Shown here: positions 43,601 through 57,200 of the stretch, one piece after another | Numbering within the stretch: position 1 is the stretch's first letter | Layout: each line of letters begins with the position of its first letter | Origin: Scilla litardierei | Taxonomy: Eukaryota > Streptophyta > Magnoliopsida > Asparagales > Asparagaceae | Reading direction: 5' to 3' | NCBI GenBank assembly: GCA_030789695.1 | Contig: CM061139.1 | Coordinates: 202,093,641-202,157,640 of the forward strand | DNA length: 64,000 nt | Program-made: the position numbers and the translations under genes | Notes under the pieces: generated by a model | What the model was told of the DNA's origin: nothing | Databases searched by the model: none | What the model saw: the letters and a program-made list of their open reading frames with translations, nothing else

Positions 43601-44204
43601 CTTTGTAGCATCATGTATGTAGAATAACAGGTTTCATATGACATATATGCCATATAAAAAATATCTTTCATATACGATGAAGAGACATATTCTTCACTAC
43701 ATAGGTAATGCTCGATGAAAAATACATCGCGTATGACTATTAATACAATGTAAATGAGAATATGACATATTATTACATGAGAGAGATCTCACATGCATCA
43801 TATGATACATATTATTTTCATATATATGTGCACGTGGATCCAAGAAAAAAACACACATTGGATGCAGGACCCGCACACAGTTGAAAAGGAGAGAAAAGTG
43901 TGTGGGGTGTGTAGGTATCGTCTGGGAGTAAAAGAAAGAAGAGCATAGGTTTAAGTAAAAAACAAGTGGAGGACAACGTGGAAAAAGACCATTGACATAC
44001 CTATAAAGATGGGGAAGAGGGATGTGGTTTTGTGGATGCTCCTTGGGTTCATGAAAGGGTAATGGAAAACATATAAATAATGGGCCTTGAGGGCTTTTTT
44101 GGGGTGATGTGGTATCCCATGTGGCAATGACATGTCATATGGGACAAACATGCCACATAAGACAAAGTTATGTTTTATGGTATATATACAAAATTTGGTC
44201 AGAT
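43601..44204. other. AT-rich DNA, no gene seen
   Basis: No supported frame was found. A TATG/TGTA-rich run lies near 44220-44240. Confidence 0.5.
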
Positions 44205-44850
44205 ACTATCTGGTCCCATTAATATATGTATGTATGTATAAAAGAAAAATATAACTATTTATAGGATTACTGTACACCTTATGGATGATCAACCCACCAA
44301 AAATCAAATGAATTCAATGCTATTTGATCCCCAGTTTAACACTTACATCTTCAACAGTATCAAAAGTTTCAAAAAAAATAGAACTTTTTGCAAGGAATGG
44401 ATCGATAGTCAAATGCCCATATGGTTAACCCATATTTGAGGTTTGGGGTTTTAGAATACGTACATCAATCTTATAAAAAAGTCCAAAAAAGAAAAAAATG
44501 AGTTTTTTGTGCACATGCACGACTACATCATCCTCTATATATATATATACACTGTATATGTGTTTAGTGTATGGAAAATGTCTATGATGACATATATACC
44601 AATTATTTTATTACTTTTTTGCATTTTTTAAAAGTGATCTACACATTATGGAGAATTCATATACCAAAAATCATGTGCATCCCTCATATTTGCCTCCCGA
44701 TCTGACCGTTACAAAGTCAACGGTTTTAGAGCAATATAATTTTTGTAACGAGCCGATCGAGAATCAAATTTCCCTTGAGTTCATCTTATATTTTGGTTTT
44801 AGAATGAGTACTATAACAAAACACAAAATTTTTTAAAAAATAAAAACAAT
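44205..44850 (+). repeat. Two diverged tandem copies of a transposon-like unit
   Basis: The run TACACCTTATGGATGATC with ACCAAAAATCAAATG near 44270-44310 recurs as TACACATTATGGAGAATT with ACCAAAAATCATGTG near 44640-44675. GTTTTAGAAT(A/G)(C/A)GTAC follows in both copies. The class is unknown. Confidence 0.5.
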
Positions 44851-45019
44851 GTATTTTGTACTACCATTGCAGAAAATTTTCTACGTTAACAATATATTCA
44901 TTAACATCTATCTTACATACACACATGAGATTAATAGAAAACAGGTAACACTTGATAAAAATGATCATGTGCATTGACGTGGTCTCTCTCCTTTAATGTC
45001 AGACGGCTTTGTATCAGTA

Positions 45020-48000
45020 CACCCACCCACTGTCATCTTGGGTCCCCTTCTGAACCGAACCCTAAACATGTGGAATTGCAACTTCAAGATCAACCCCTTC
45101 TCAATCTCCTCTTTTCATCATTGACTGAAGAAGCTATAGCCAAATGCCTTGGTCTCACCACCGCTCGTGACGTCTGACTTGCTTTGGAAAATTCTTCCAG
45201 CCACATTTCCAAAACTCGTGAACTGTGCATCAAATATATCTTGCAACTCATCAAACGAGGCACTCGAAGTATCACTAAATATTTTGCGTTCATTCAATGC
45301 GCTCTGCGATCAACTCACTGCAATAGGCTACCCAATTGATGATAGTGAAAAAACTCACTGGTATCTCCGAGGACTAGGAGCTGATTTTGCAAATTTTTGC
45401 ACTGCCCAGAGGTCCCTCACTCCACTACTAGCCTTTCAAAACTTGATTCGCAAAGCTGAAAGCTTTGAGATTTTTCATAAGTCCCTCGGGTACTCCTTTG
45501 TTCCCTCTGCTGCTTTACTGCCTCCAAATGACATTTTCCTTCATCTCGAAGCGGTAGTAACTTCAAGTCTCGTTGTTCTCGCGGTGGTTTCAATGGTGGC
45601 CATGGCAATGGACGGGACATATAGGGCGCATATACCCCCTCGGTGTCAATTCTGCAAGACTGAAGGCTGCACTGTTGATTATTGACGGAGCCGTTATGAC
45701 CATGTTGAACCTTCAACACATCTTGCTGAAGCTTTTACATAAGCTTGTTCCCTCTCAAATGGCTCGAAATCTGATTGGTTTATCGATACCGGTGCTTTCA
45801 CTCACATGACACCTGAAGCTTCTCAGTTAGACAAGGTTAAGCCATATCTTGGTAAGGACTGCGTAATTATGGGTAATGGTGCTTCTCTTCCTATCACTCA
45901 CATTGGCACACCTCTCACGTTCTATTAAAATTTTTTGGACGTTCTTGCTGTTCCTCGTCTAACCAAAAATTTATGGTCCATTAGTAATTTGACTTTTAAC
46001 TTTTCTCTTTCTGTCACTTTTTCTCATGATAATTTTGTTGTCCAGAATCGAGTAATAGGAACAATAGTGGCATTCGGTAAATGAGAAGGTGATCCCTATG
46101 TGCTAGAATATTGCAACTCTGCGTTTGTTTGTCCTTCAAAATAAAAGTTTACATGCTTCTTTTGAATTATGGCATGCTCGTCTTGGCCATGTAAATCATG
46201 CTACTATATCTTTTTGAATAAAAAAGACAATTATTTCTCACTTATTTGTTGCCTAATCCAACTCTTTGCTCTACTTGTTAACTCGCCAAGAGTCATCGCT
46301 TGCCTTTTTCACAAACTACTAATCGATCTCCGGTTGTTTTAGGTCTTATTCATTGCGATATTTGGGGTCCCACTCCCATTAAATCTAATTTGGGATTTAA
46401 CTATTATGTGCTATTTATCGATGATCACTCTCAATTTACTTGGCTCTATCCCATGAAATTGAAATCCAATTTTTCTGATATTTTCCTCCAGTTTCAAAAA
46501 TTGGTTGAAAATCAACACTCTACCAAAATCAAGACCTTTCAAAGCAATGGTGGTGCCAAATTTACCAGCCATCGGTTTCAATCTCATCTTCGACAATTTG
46601 GCATTCACCACCACATGTCTTGCCCATACACTCCTTCCTTAAATGGTAGAGCTGAGCACAAGCATCGCCATGTGACAGAAACTGGCCTTACTCTCCTCTT
46701 TCACTCACACTCCCTCAGCATTGGGTTGATGCTTTCTGCACAGCTACCTACAATATCAAATGGCTGCATATGCCTGTTCTTGATGGTCTTTCACCTTTTG
46801 AAGTTTTATCTAGTAAGCCTCGTAGTTACGAAAATTTGCACCCTTTTGGCTGTCGAGTTTACAATGCCTACGTTATGCACCGCATAAGTTTTCTCCTTGT
46901 AGCTTACCGTGTATTTTTCTTGGTTATCGTTCCTCACATAAAGGTTTTCGATGTTTTGACCCTAGAACTTCTCGTTTATATGTTACACAGCATGCTCTCT
47001 TTGATGAGAATTTATTCCCCTTTTCAAATACTTCTCATGCCGCTCCCATTGATGACATTGGGGTTTCAAATTTTTTTCAAGCCATGCTCTCTTGAACTCC
47101 CTCCTATCATATCTTCTTCCACTACTACACCGGCCACTAGTACTTCTCCATGTCATTTTTGTGCAGATGACCCTGTTGTTGAGCCCTTGCAGGTTTCTCC
47201 CTCTACTACACAGCCGACTGTGGTCTTGCTCACACCTGAATCTGCTATGGCCTTGGTTCCTCCTGCAACATTCATGAACCCGATTCTTATCACTACGTTC
47301 GCAGCTCCTTCTGGTTCTCGTCACATGACTACACATGCCAAATCTGGTATTTTCAAGACACAACATCCTGCTCATCTCAGCTTTGTGCAGTCTTCTCCAT
47401 TTCTTCATGCATTGCTTACCGCCTCTGAGTCTATGGGATTTAAATCAGCTGCCAAAAATCCATCTTGGCTTGCTGCCATGGATGACGAGATGAAGGCACT
47501 TCAAACAAATCATACTTGGGATCTTGTTCTCTGGCCGCCCAATACGAATATTGTCAGCTCTAAATGAGTCTTCTGGACTAAATTTCTTTTCGATGGATCC
47601 ATTGAGTGCCTTAAAGCACGCCTTGTTGCCAAGGGATTCACTCAAGTTTTCGGCCTTGTTTACACGAAAACATTTAGCCATGTGATCAAAGCCTCTACAG
47701 TTCGTGTTGTCTTCTCTCTCGTTGTATCCCATAAGTGGCCCTTACGTCAACTTGATGTCAAGAACACTTTTTCCAATGGCATTTTTAATGAAATTGTCTA
47801 CATGGAGCAGCCCTCGGGTTATGTTGATCCTCGCTATCCCCTCTATGTTTGCAAATTAAAGAAGCCCATCTACGACTTGAAACAAGCACCCCGTGCTTGG
47901 TTTCAATGTTTTGGTTCTTTTCCCCTAAGACTTGGTTTTTTGCAGCCGTGCAGACACTTCTTTATTTATATTTCATCGATAAGATGATCTTATTTATCTT

Positions 48001-49015
48001 CTCCTTTATGTTGATGACATCATACTCACTAGGAATAATCATACTCTCATCAACCGATTTATTTTCTAGTTGCATTCTGAATTTGCTATCATGGATTTAA
48101 GCCCATCGAATTATTTCCTTGGACTTGAGGTGGCTACCATCCCAGACGGGCTCTTCTCATTTAGTTAAATATGCTCTTGATGCATTGGTCCATGCTAAAC
48201 TACTAGACACCAAACCGATTGATACTCATATGATTGTCTCTCAACGACTCTTATTTGAAGGTGCTCCATTTGCAGACCCGACTCTCTATCGCTCCTTAGT
48301 GGGTGCCTTGCAATGTTTAACGATTAGCGACCTGATCTTGTACATTCAATCAACTCTGTAAGTCAGTTTCTTCATGCACCTACTGATGTTCATTTTCAAG
48401 CAGTGAAGCAAATTCTTCGGTACGTAAAGGGCACACTTCATTTTGGTCTCAAGTGCACTACATCTCCTCTAATAGGATTAGTTGCATACTTGGATGCCGA
48501 TTGGGCCGGTTGTCCGAACACTAGACGCTCCACCTCTGGCTATTTAATCTACTTCGGTAATAATCTTGTCTCTTGTAGTGCCAAGAAACATCACACGGTT
48601 TCTCGTTCAAGCTACGAATCCGAGTACCCTGCTCTTGCTCTTGTTGCTACTGAAGTTTAATGGCTCACTCATCTCCTACGAGATCTTCGAGTTATTTTAC
48701 TATACCAGCATCTTCTTCTTTGTGACAACAAGCGTGTAATTTTCCTGAGTTCCAATCCAGTGTCTCACAAGCGTGCCAAACACATCGACCTTGCTTACCA
48801 TTTTCATTATGAGCTCGTCGTTGCTGGCAAGCTTTGTCTTTAATATGTTTAGTCTCACTTACAACTGGCCGACGTCTTCACTAAGAGTGTCTCACGGGCT
48901 CTTTATGTCATCTTTCACTCCAAGCTTCGAGTTTGTGTTAATCCCGCTCTCAGCTTGCGAGGGGCTGCTAAGGAATCCAGTAAATCCGTTACTGATTTAC
49001 GAAATCCTCCTTGAT
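45020..49015 (+). pseudogene. Decayed Copia gag-pol
   Basis: The plus strand holds a full domain order with many breaks. Gag is at about 45055-45690 (LLFSSLTEEAIAKCLGLTT; ALCDQLTAIGYPIDD; FCTAQRSLTPLL). Protease is near 45775 (WFIDTGAFTHMTP). The pre-integrase domain is near 46170. Integrase is at 46290-46780 (IHCDIWGPTPI; QSNGGAKF; YTPSLNGRAEHKH). RT is at 47420-48110 (NPSWLAAMDDEMKALQ; LDVKNTFSNG; VYMEQPSGY; an intact YVDD at about 48010). RNase H is at 48280-48910 (DADWAGCPNTRRSTSGY; SSYESEYPAL; ADVFTKS). Stops or frameshifts separate nearly every block. The central catalytic Asp of integrase reads Asn. No LTR was identified: sequence after 49020 may begin a 3' LTR (TGTTGTTAGGATG near 49045), but no partner exists at the left. 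Confidence 0.85.
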
Positions 49016-49020
49016 TGTCG

Positions 49021-50060
49021 GAGATATATTTAAGAGATATAGTTTGTTGTTAGGATGTATTCGGTTGTAACAACTCTAAACCATAAGGATATGACGTTAT
49101 AACAATAATAACTTACTTACCCAATCTTACTCATATACATTGGGGTATTGTACGTAACAGCTTTTAATATAAAATACCTGAAGGTCCTCACAAAATTTCA
49201 AGTGAGGTTTTACAAATATTTTTATTCTCATTGATTGGGAAATAAGTAAAAGTAAGTGCAACTCATGTACTTGAATTTTCCTTAATCAATAAGAATGCAT
49301 CACGTCAGTGCATCCGATCATTTATGATTAGATGTCACATATGTTCCATTAATCTACACACACATATATGTGCTTACGTATGTATATATGTATGTGTGTG
49401 TGTGTATATCTTTATGTGAGTGAGTAAGCACGTGTATGTATGTATAATTGTTAGATAAGAGGTGGTTTTTGGCTCGTTCGTGTTTGGAGTAAGAGAAAGA
49501 CATAAGAATGTGAAGTATAACATGTAAGTAAGAGGACATACTATGGAGATGGGAGTGTAATCGTGTAATCGTGCTTCTCTTCACGTATAGTGGATCTCTT
49601 ATGTTGTTTTGCCATATGGATGTAAGTTGAGCTTGGTCGGTCAAATCACGTAAATCGTTGTATCCTTCTTGTTTTTGTTTGTGATGTTCTTCTTGTGAGC
49701 TTTAATAATAAGGTTGCATTCCCCCAACAGATTTGCCGCAGAAGCAACTCTCTCGTAACTCCAATTCATATTTTGGTGCCCAAAGCTTATATTAGAGAAT
49801 TTGCCGCAAAAGCATAAATTTGAATGGCTGAACATATTTTCTAAAATACACAATTACAGATTGAAAGCTAACTTCCATCAGATTGGTGTCTTACAACCGA
49901 CCCACAACCGCAAGCTCATACTTGTCTAAGGCATTTCATCAGACACATCGCGTGCATACTAACAAAGCATACACCAACACAAATACTTATTATCCTACGC
50001 ATGTACGAAGCATGCTAAATTCAACTTTCTCATTGAATCACATGATCAGTGTGAGAAGTA
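49021..50060. other. No gene seen, TG/TA-rich repeats
   Basis: It has a TG/TA dinucleotide-rich stretch (49365-49445) and an imperfect inverted repeat (ATTCTCATTGATTGGG at about 49223 against CCTTAATCAATAAGAAT at about 49280) that may be a MITE trace. Two copies of TTTGCCGCA(G/A)AAGCA lie at about 49730 and 49800. Confidence 0.45.
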
Positions 50061-50189
50061 TCAAATTACAAAGATGAAAGTAAGGGGAATGCGGCCGTAG
50101 ATTATAATGCATGATGTCAATTTTATACAGCATTGAAGCAAGGAGTTAAAACAGAACGAACACGAAACAAGGAAGGCGGAAAAACAGTC

Positions 50190-50640
50190 ACCTTGAAACA
50201 GAACTGGATCGATATGAAAGGAGGACGATGCTGACCGTCGGTGGATTTGAATTTTGATGAACGACAGCTCGGTATTTAAACGTAAGAGTACCCAGAACTC
50301 AACTATAGTGAGCTTTATAAGAAACTTCCGAGACGCGAGAGAGAGATGGGGTAGGGCTTCTTCACCGGCGGGGATTAGGGATTCTCGACCTGCGGCGATT
50401 TGTGCTTCTAGACCGGAAAATATTGGGGCTTCTCCTCTCGACGGGAGCATCAGCTGCAGGATTAGGGAGCTGTCTTCGCATCCAGGGCGATTAGGGCTTC
50501 TCCACCGGCGGCGGATGTTGGAGGCCCCCGCCGTCAGCCACCAGTTCCATCGCCGGAGATAGGCGTTGCAGAGGAAGCAAGCATGGATACGTATCCGCTT
50601 GGAGTGGCAGCGGCCGCTGGATCCTGTCAAGCAGCGGTGG
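50190..50640 (-). other. GC-rich block resembling a plant first exon
   Basis: The minus strand is rich in CCGCCGG and AAGCCCTAAT runs, typical of plant 5' UTR or first exons. It ends near 50190 at TTTCAAG|GTGACT, a possible donor. No recognisable protein is encoded and no further exons were found. It may be a promoter-proximal remnant of a gene or a captured fragment. Confidence 0.25.
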
Positions 50641-51164
50641 GCGCTCCGATGGTTGAAGGGGGATCTAATCTGGTCCGTTGATTTTGGACGAGGGTAACGT
50701 TTACGTCATCCAAGTGGTGGGCCCGAGTCTGTTAATTTCTTACCGAACTGAAAAGAGGAGAAGCACGGGCGTGAGCTGCAGCGGCGACTCCTTCCATTCC
50801 ATTCCATTCTAGCTCTCAGCTCATTCCACCGTTTTCCTGTCCATTCTACGGCCTTCCGTTTTCTGATGGTGACAGGTGGAGGTTTTAACGGCCTAACAAA
50901 CTTGGTATGTGCGTGAGAAGTTTGTTACTTTGTGAATTCAGTCAGAGCGAGGCGATAAAAGGGCTGTGGCGGTAAGAAAAGAGGTTATGATGAAATCAAT
51001 GAAATTTGTCTCAGATTCCTAAGATTTTTCATTTTTTAATAAAATTTTTCTTGCTTTTCTTTCCTTGATTCTTTTGATTTCTTCCAGGCAATTCTGTTAT
51101 TCTACCTTTGATTTCAGGATAATTCTAGAGCTCATGGCCATGGCAAAGACGGGAGCTCAACATT

Positions 51165-51176
51165 TAGTATCAGAGC
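51165..51176 (+). other. Primer-binding site of the Gypsy element
   Basis: TAGTATCAGAGC differs by one base from the tRNA-iMet type PBS TGGTATCAGAGC. It lies two bases after CAACA, a plausible LTR end, and five bases before an ATG that opens gag. Confidence 0.5.
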
Positions 51177-51181
51177 AAGCT

Positions 51182-54100
51182 ATGAGCCAATGGGAAGAAA
51201 ATCGATCAGATGAGGCTGTGAGCGGCGACGATCGACTGGAGGAGAGACTGAGGCGCCTTGAAGCCATGATTGAAGCAAAAGCTACTTCTCGAAGTCGAAT
51301 GGAGAGTGATCATGCTGACTTTAAAGCTCAATTTGCACTTCTTTCTGCTCAGTTCCAGTACCACTCAAATCAGATTAATTGGACTCTGCCGCCAAGGGAA
51401 CCACCGATCGTCGGTCCTCGAGTTGCAAAGGTAGTCTTACACTCAACTCACCTTTTGAAGGGGAACCTGGGGGTAGTCTAACCAAGAATGGTGAGGAGAT
51501 CCATGGCTACAAAATAGGACAACCGAAAATTTTAAAACCTGAGTTTCCAGTGTTTAAAGACTCGGAGGACGTGATTCGTTGGCTCAATCAAGTTCTTAAA
51601 ATCTTCGAATACTGCAATTTGGAAAAGGAGATGTGGGTGAAAATTGGTGGGTTCTACTTTAAAGAAGAAGCAATCTAATGGTATGAGTGGGGAAGAGTCA
51701 ATTTGGGGAATTTCTTGCAGTGTGAAATTTTTGAGGAGGAGTTAATCCCGATTTGTTCCCACTGGGATCGAAAAACCATTTACCTCGTTTTCCAATCTCA
51801 GGCAGCTTAGCTCAGTGAGAGAGCACTTGAAGAAGTTTGAGCAGCTCATGGGGTTGCTGGAGAAATTGCCTCAGGAATACATTCTAGACAAGTTTGTTGG
51901 AGGCTTGAAAGATGATACTAAGTATGAAGTATTCGCAGCTAGACCCCAATCTTTTAAGGATGATGTTTTCCTGGCTCGGAATTTTGAGGAGAAATTCATG
52001 CATGTGAAGATATCAGTTAGAGGACCAATGTCGACAACTGTTCATGTGAAAGGAAATATAAATCAGAGTGTGGGAAGCTCTTCAGGCATGGCTCAGAGGA
52101 GTTCAACAACCTCGAATAATGTACAGGCGAGGAAACTAACTCCTGAAGAAATCCAAAACCGGAGACAAAATAATCTTTGCTTTTGGTGCAATGAGAAATG
52201 GAGCAGAGAGCACAAGTGTAAGGATACGCATTTATTCATATTGGAAGGATTATGGAGTGGGGAAGATTGTGACCCGAGAGAAGAGGAAGAAGGGAAACAA
52301 GCAACACTGCCTTGTCGGGAAGAACCTTTGGTAGAGCAAACTTCTATTTCCCTACATGCCATGTGTGGCATTCCAGCATCTCACACTTTGAGTTTGGAAG
52401 GAAGTATTAAAGGGCAGTCTGTTAGTATCTTGGTGGATTCAGGTTCTACACATAGCTTTATACATCCACGGTTAGCCAAAATTTTGAAATTACAGGTGGA
52501 AGAAGCCAGGCCATTTGATGTATTAGTTGCTAATGGGGACAAGATAGAAGGATTGGAGGTATGTAAGGAAGATCAATTGTGTTGCAAGGGAGTCGACATT
52601 TCCTTGGATTTGTTGGTATTGCCCATGGGATGAAATCAAATTGTTTTGGGTGCTTAGTGGATGGAGACCCTTGATGACATAATACTCAATTTTAAAAAGT
52701 TGCAGATGAGATTTCAATATCAAGGTAGGAGCTGTGTGTGGCATGGAGTCAAACCGATGACACAACTTACAGGGGAGAAACAAATTTGCAAGGCTATTTG
52801 ACAACAAGGGGAAGTGTTCCTCATACAATTAAAGTCGTTGACATTGGCTGAGGATGTTTTGTAGTATCATGCGGCTAGTTTGTCTGAGCCACAAGATGAA
52901 ATCCAAAGGCTGTTGGACCAATATTCTCCTATTTCAGGAGCCTCAGGGGTTGCCACCACAAAGAAGTTGTGACCATCGTATACCACTATAGGATGGAGCA
53001 AAGCTTATGTGTATGCGGCCATATCGTCATGCTCATTTTCTGACGGGTGAGATAGAAAAACAAGTTAATGAGATGCTTAAATATGGAGTTATTTGTCCTA
53101 GTTCAAGCCCATATGGCTCTCCTATTGTGATGGTTAAAAAGGCAGACAGCGGCTGGAGATTATGTATAGACTACCGCTCCCTAAACCAACAAACAGTAAA
53201 GAATAAACTTCGTATTCCAATTATAGATGAGCTATGGGATGAACTGCATTGAGATAATGTATTCTCTAAGCTTGATCTACGTTCGTGTTATCACCAGATT
53301 AGAATAACACCAGATTAGAGTCTATCCTCCTGACATTTATAAGACAACCTTTCGTACCCACGACGGCCACTTTGAGTTCGTGGTGATGCCGTTTGGGTTA
53401 ATTAATGCTCCGTTGACTTTCCAATCCCCCATGAGTGATATATTCAAGCCCTACCTCTGCCACTTCTTATTGGTTTTCTTTTACGACATACTTGTCTACA
53501 GTCGGGACCACAATTTCCATCAGGATCATTTGAAGGTGGTGTTTGAAGTGTTGAAGAAACACCAATTGTATGTCAAGATTTTGAAGTGTCAATTTGGAAG
53601 GAGGTTTGTCGAATATTCGGGTCATGTCATCTCTGGAAATGGGGTGGAGGTTGATCCTAGAAAAATTTAAGCAGTTAGTAAGTGGAGTACCCCTAAGAAT
53701 GCTAAAGCATTGCGAGGATTTCTCGGTCTCGCTGGGTACTATTGCAAGTTCATTAAAGGATTTGGTGCGATAGCAGCCCCCATAACTGATCTTTTGAAGA
53801 AGGGTGAATTTGCTTGGAACGAGAGTGCAAATCTAGCCTTTGATCACCTGAAGAAGGCACTTACTTCTACTCCTGTGCTGGCTTTGCCTAATTTTGACAA
53901 AGAATTTGTGATCGAATGCGATGCTTCGAGGAGAGGAATCGGTGTGGTGCTGATGCAGTCAATAAGACCCATTGCTTATATGAGCTCCAGGCTCAAGGGT
54001 AGGAACTTGCTTCTTTCGACCTATGAGAAGGAATTATTGGCCCTTATAATGGCCACTAAGAAGTGGAGTCAATATATTATGGGCAGAAAATTTGTGATTT

Positions 54101-54208
54101 GAACGGATCACCAAAGTTTGAGATATTTGCTCGAACAAAAGTTGCAGATGTGAATCCAAAGTAAGTGGTTAATGAAGCTTCAACAATTTGATTATCGTGT
54201 GGAGTATA
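51182..54208 (+). pseudogene. Gypsy gag-protease-RT-RNase H remnant
   Basis: Gag starts MSQWEENRSDEA with a helical region (LEERLRRLEAMIEA). After breaks come EFPVFKDSEDVIRWLNQVL and LEKLPQEYILDKFVGGLKDD, with zinc-knuckle-like LCFWCNEKWSREHKCK, a form seen in some chromoviruses. Protease shows SILVDSGSTHSFIHP (about 52420). RT covers 52990-53670: EIEKQVNEMLKYGVICPSSS, GWRLCIDYRSLNQ, MPFGLINAPLTFQ. The catalytic motif reads FFYD where FFDD is expected. RNase H (53700-54208) has LRGFLGLAGYYCKFIKGFG, ECDASRRGIGVVL and YEKELLALI. Stops near 51676, 51810, 52631, 53251 and 54100 and several frameshifts disable it. A solo LTR splits it after RVEY. Confidence 0.85.
54204..54208. other. Target-site duplication GTATA (left)
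   Basis: Identical to 57370-57374 on the other side of the solo LTR. Confidence 0.9.
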
Positions 54209-57200
54209 TGTAACTCCCCATTCCCCAGGATACCCGAAAAGTACGTATCCGTCCCAGGTAATCCCAGAATAGCGAGGGTTACGAAAGGAATAACAAAAGA
54301 GAAGTACAAAGGAAGACGGCAGGCCACTGTGCGCTGTTGGGATAGTACCTGTAGTGTTCCCATACATTCAACCAAAACCAGCAGCCCAGAACAATAATAT
54401 CTACAACAGAGACCAACACAGAAAAAACTGCACTGCACCAAGTAATAAATCACTGCTGCTACACAATAATATTTTTATACAACAACCTCAAACCCAAGGA
54501 AGAAACCCCAATGTACATGGTCTCTCTCTATCCGAGACATATACAAACCATAACATACTATGAGGCAAGGTTCTATCTCTATACAACATCTAACACAAGT
54601 GAAGCTCATATCTTATACATCACTAATATTCATTGTACATTCATTTATACACAATATATCACTCTACCCAAAGCAAAGCCCCAAGAGTACAAGTCCCTCA
54701 TCCTCTCCCCTCATTACCCAACTCGCAACCCAAACTCCACAACCATAATTCTATCTCCGTCTCCCTGCCTCCAAATCCAAAAACCTGTAACCACAAATTG
54801 GAGCACGTCAAGCGTGTCCAAGTAGGAATCCAACTCGTGCACATAAATATTAATTTGAGGATTGGGGTTTTAATCACAAATAATACATGTACAAAGGGAA
54901 TCACAGTTACGAAAATAAGAAGAGAAGACACCACACATTGCTGTAATCACACATGGCACGAACGGAACCACAATCACAACAGCAGGCAAGAGTAAGAAAC
55001 ACAAACAAACAACATTTACCAATGCTACAGTCGTAATGAAGGTTATCAGTTAGTTCATTTGTTAGCGTTCTGGAATTCCTAATATCGAATATGACGTTTG
55101 GAACTGGACCTCTCCCAACTGTGTGGGAGAGTAAACGAGGAGTCCCCGCCGCGCTAGCCCGTCAGGAGCCTCAGGTACAACTTTACACTCCCCGCCGCGC
55201 TAGCCCGTCAGGAGTGTAAGTGTACCCTCCACACAAGACCACAACGACACCACCTCCAGTCCATCCCATAGTCCTATCCGATATTTCGGATTTCCCCCAC
55301 CCGTGTCACCCTCCTTTAGGAGGACTGGAATATTCCTCACTTTCGCTTTTCATGTAACACAACACTTTTCAAAACATTGGTATACACTATGCACCATTCC
55401 ACGCATGTGCACTCACAACCATCTCATCAACCTCCGAAGAATCAAGTTATAATGTATATTGTTTCATTAATACACAACATAGGGTTCTCCAATATACTAG
55501 TGTGTTCATAAAATAAGGCTTCTCCAATATCGTTGATTGTTTTATCCAAGAGTAAACAAACTACTAGGAAAACGAACATACTGGTTTGCTTTGGACAAAC
55601 TATCACATGAACCCAAAAATAAGGAAAAGAGAAAGGAAGAGTATAATCATGAAAACAGAATTCTTCACAAATGTTGAGATGTGGATGCATATAACTGTAA
55701 ACTTCTCAGCAATTACTTATTGGTGCCCCCTCAGCTCTTCACTAGTTGATATCTAATTTTTATTATGGAAGTACAGAAACTTAAACTCAACTCTCTGTTT
55801 GACAGAAAGAAAACGTGTGTCTTCCTCAAACCAAATATTCATGAACCAAGCACATTAGCATTCACAACTTCAGCAGCAAACGGTAAATGAAGTAGCTTTG
55901 ATGAAGGTGTGCATTTAGTTGGATAAAATGGTTTCACTACCTTCTAAGAACAAGCATGAACTTAAAGCTAATATAATCAAGGGGCATGTCAAAAGAACCA
56001 CTAAGAGCATCAAGTAATTAGTAACTATCTAAAGGATATAAACAGAATAAATTTATTTCTCAGATTTCTCATATATACACAATCCAAATATTTTGTGTAA
56101 ATTTAAAAATACAATCTATGCCATGACACATGCAATGGGAAGTATCATTCCATGGATACAATCTGTGCCCCTCCATCCATGCATATGAACCTAATTGGAC
56201 TTCAATTACAAGCCCATTCTCTTGTAGCTTAATACCAACATGAACATCAGTTGCAAATTACCACAAATCCATTCTCCCTAAACATAAATCAACAAGCTAC
56301 CAACTCAAAATTCACAAGAATCCCCAAAGATCACAACTTTCTTACTAATTGAACTTAACTAGCACAATAACCTTAATTAATATCTAGAGCACAAAGTGTG
56401 GATTCCTACCTCAATGGATCAAGTTTCCCCATATTTCTCCTCTCCCTTGCACAATGGCTTCTCCCCCGCTTCTTCTTCCTTCTTCCTATTTCTTTCTCCT
56501 CTCTTTTCTTTCTTTCCTTTTTTTTTGGCTTGGAAGCATTCGGCAGCATGGGGAAATTTGGCAGGGCATGTGGAATTTTGGCATGCTTCGGCCAGGACAT
56601 GGGGACATGGAGAAGTTTGGCATGGGAAAGAATTTTGGCATAGGGAATTTTGGCAGCAAGGAGCTTCGACCTGTAATTTTTTTGGGGGAGGGGATGATTT
56701 CGGCTGGAAGGGGAAAAGAAAATGAGAAGGGGAAAAGGAGTAAAGAATGTGGAGAAGGTTAGAGAAGTTTGTAGATAAAGGAATTAAATAAATGTGGATC
56801 CATATATTTACAAGTTTGCCATCATCATAAAATATCTCATCTCTCTTCTGAAATTATCTTTAGGCCAACAACCCAAAGGCAAAGCCCAACACAAATAAAA
56901 GGTAAGCCCAACCAACTCGAGCCACTAAAATTAACTATAGGCCTAAACAATAATATTAATGACATCACCAATAATAACAACCAATCATCAATAATGATAA
57001 TACCATTCACATGACCACCGTATATACATCCATTAACGTCCAATAATATATCCAAAGCATGAGCCATACAATACTATAACCATTCACGTAGTGAATTACT
57101 GGGCACACAACAGATTATTCTATGCCCGCACCAACTTCAACCATGTACTTACACCTCACATACACATTCAATAAGCAGTCATATAAACATATCATCACTC

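Noticed and set aside
50254..50562. A 102-codon plus frame with plant-like composition
   Set aside because: Arg-rich, without motif or splice context. The same bases look more like a minus-strand 5' exon or UTR, which is itself weak.
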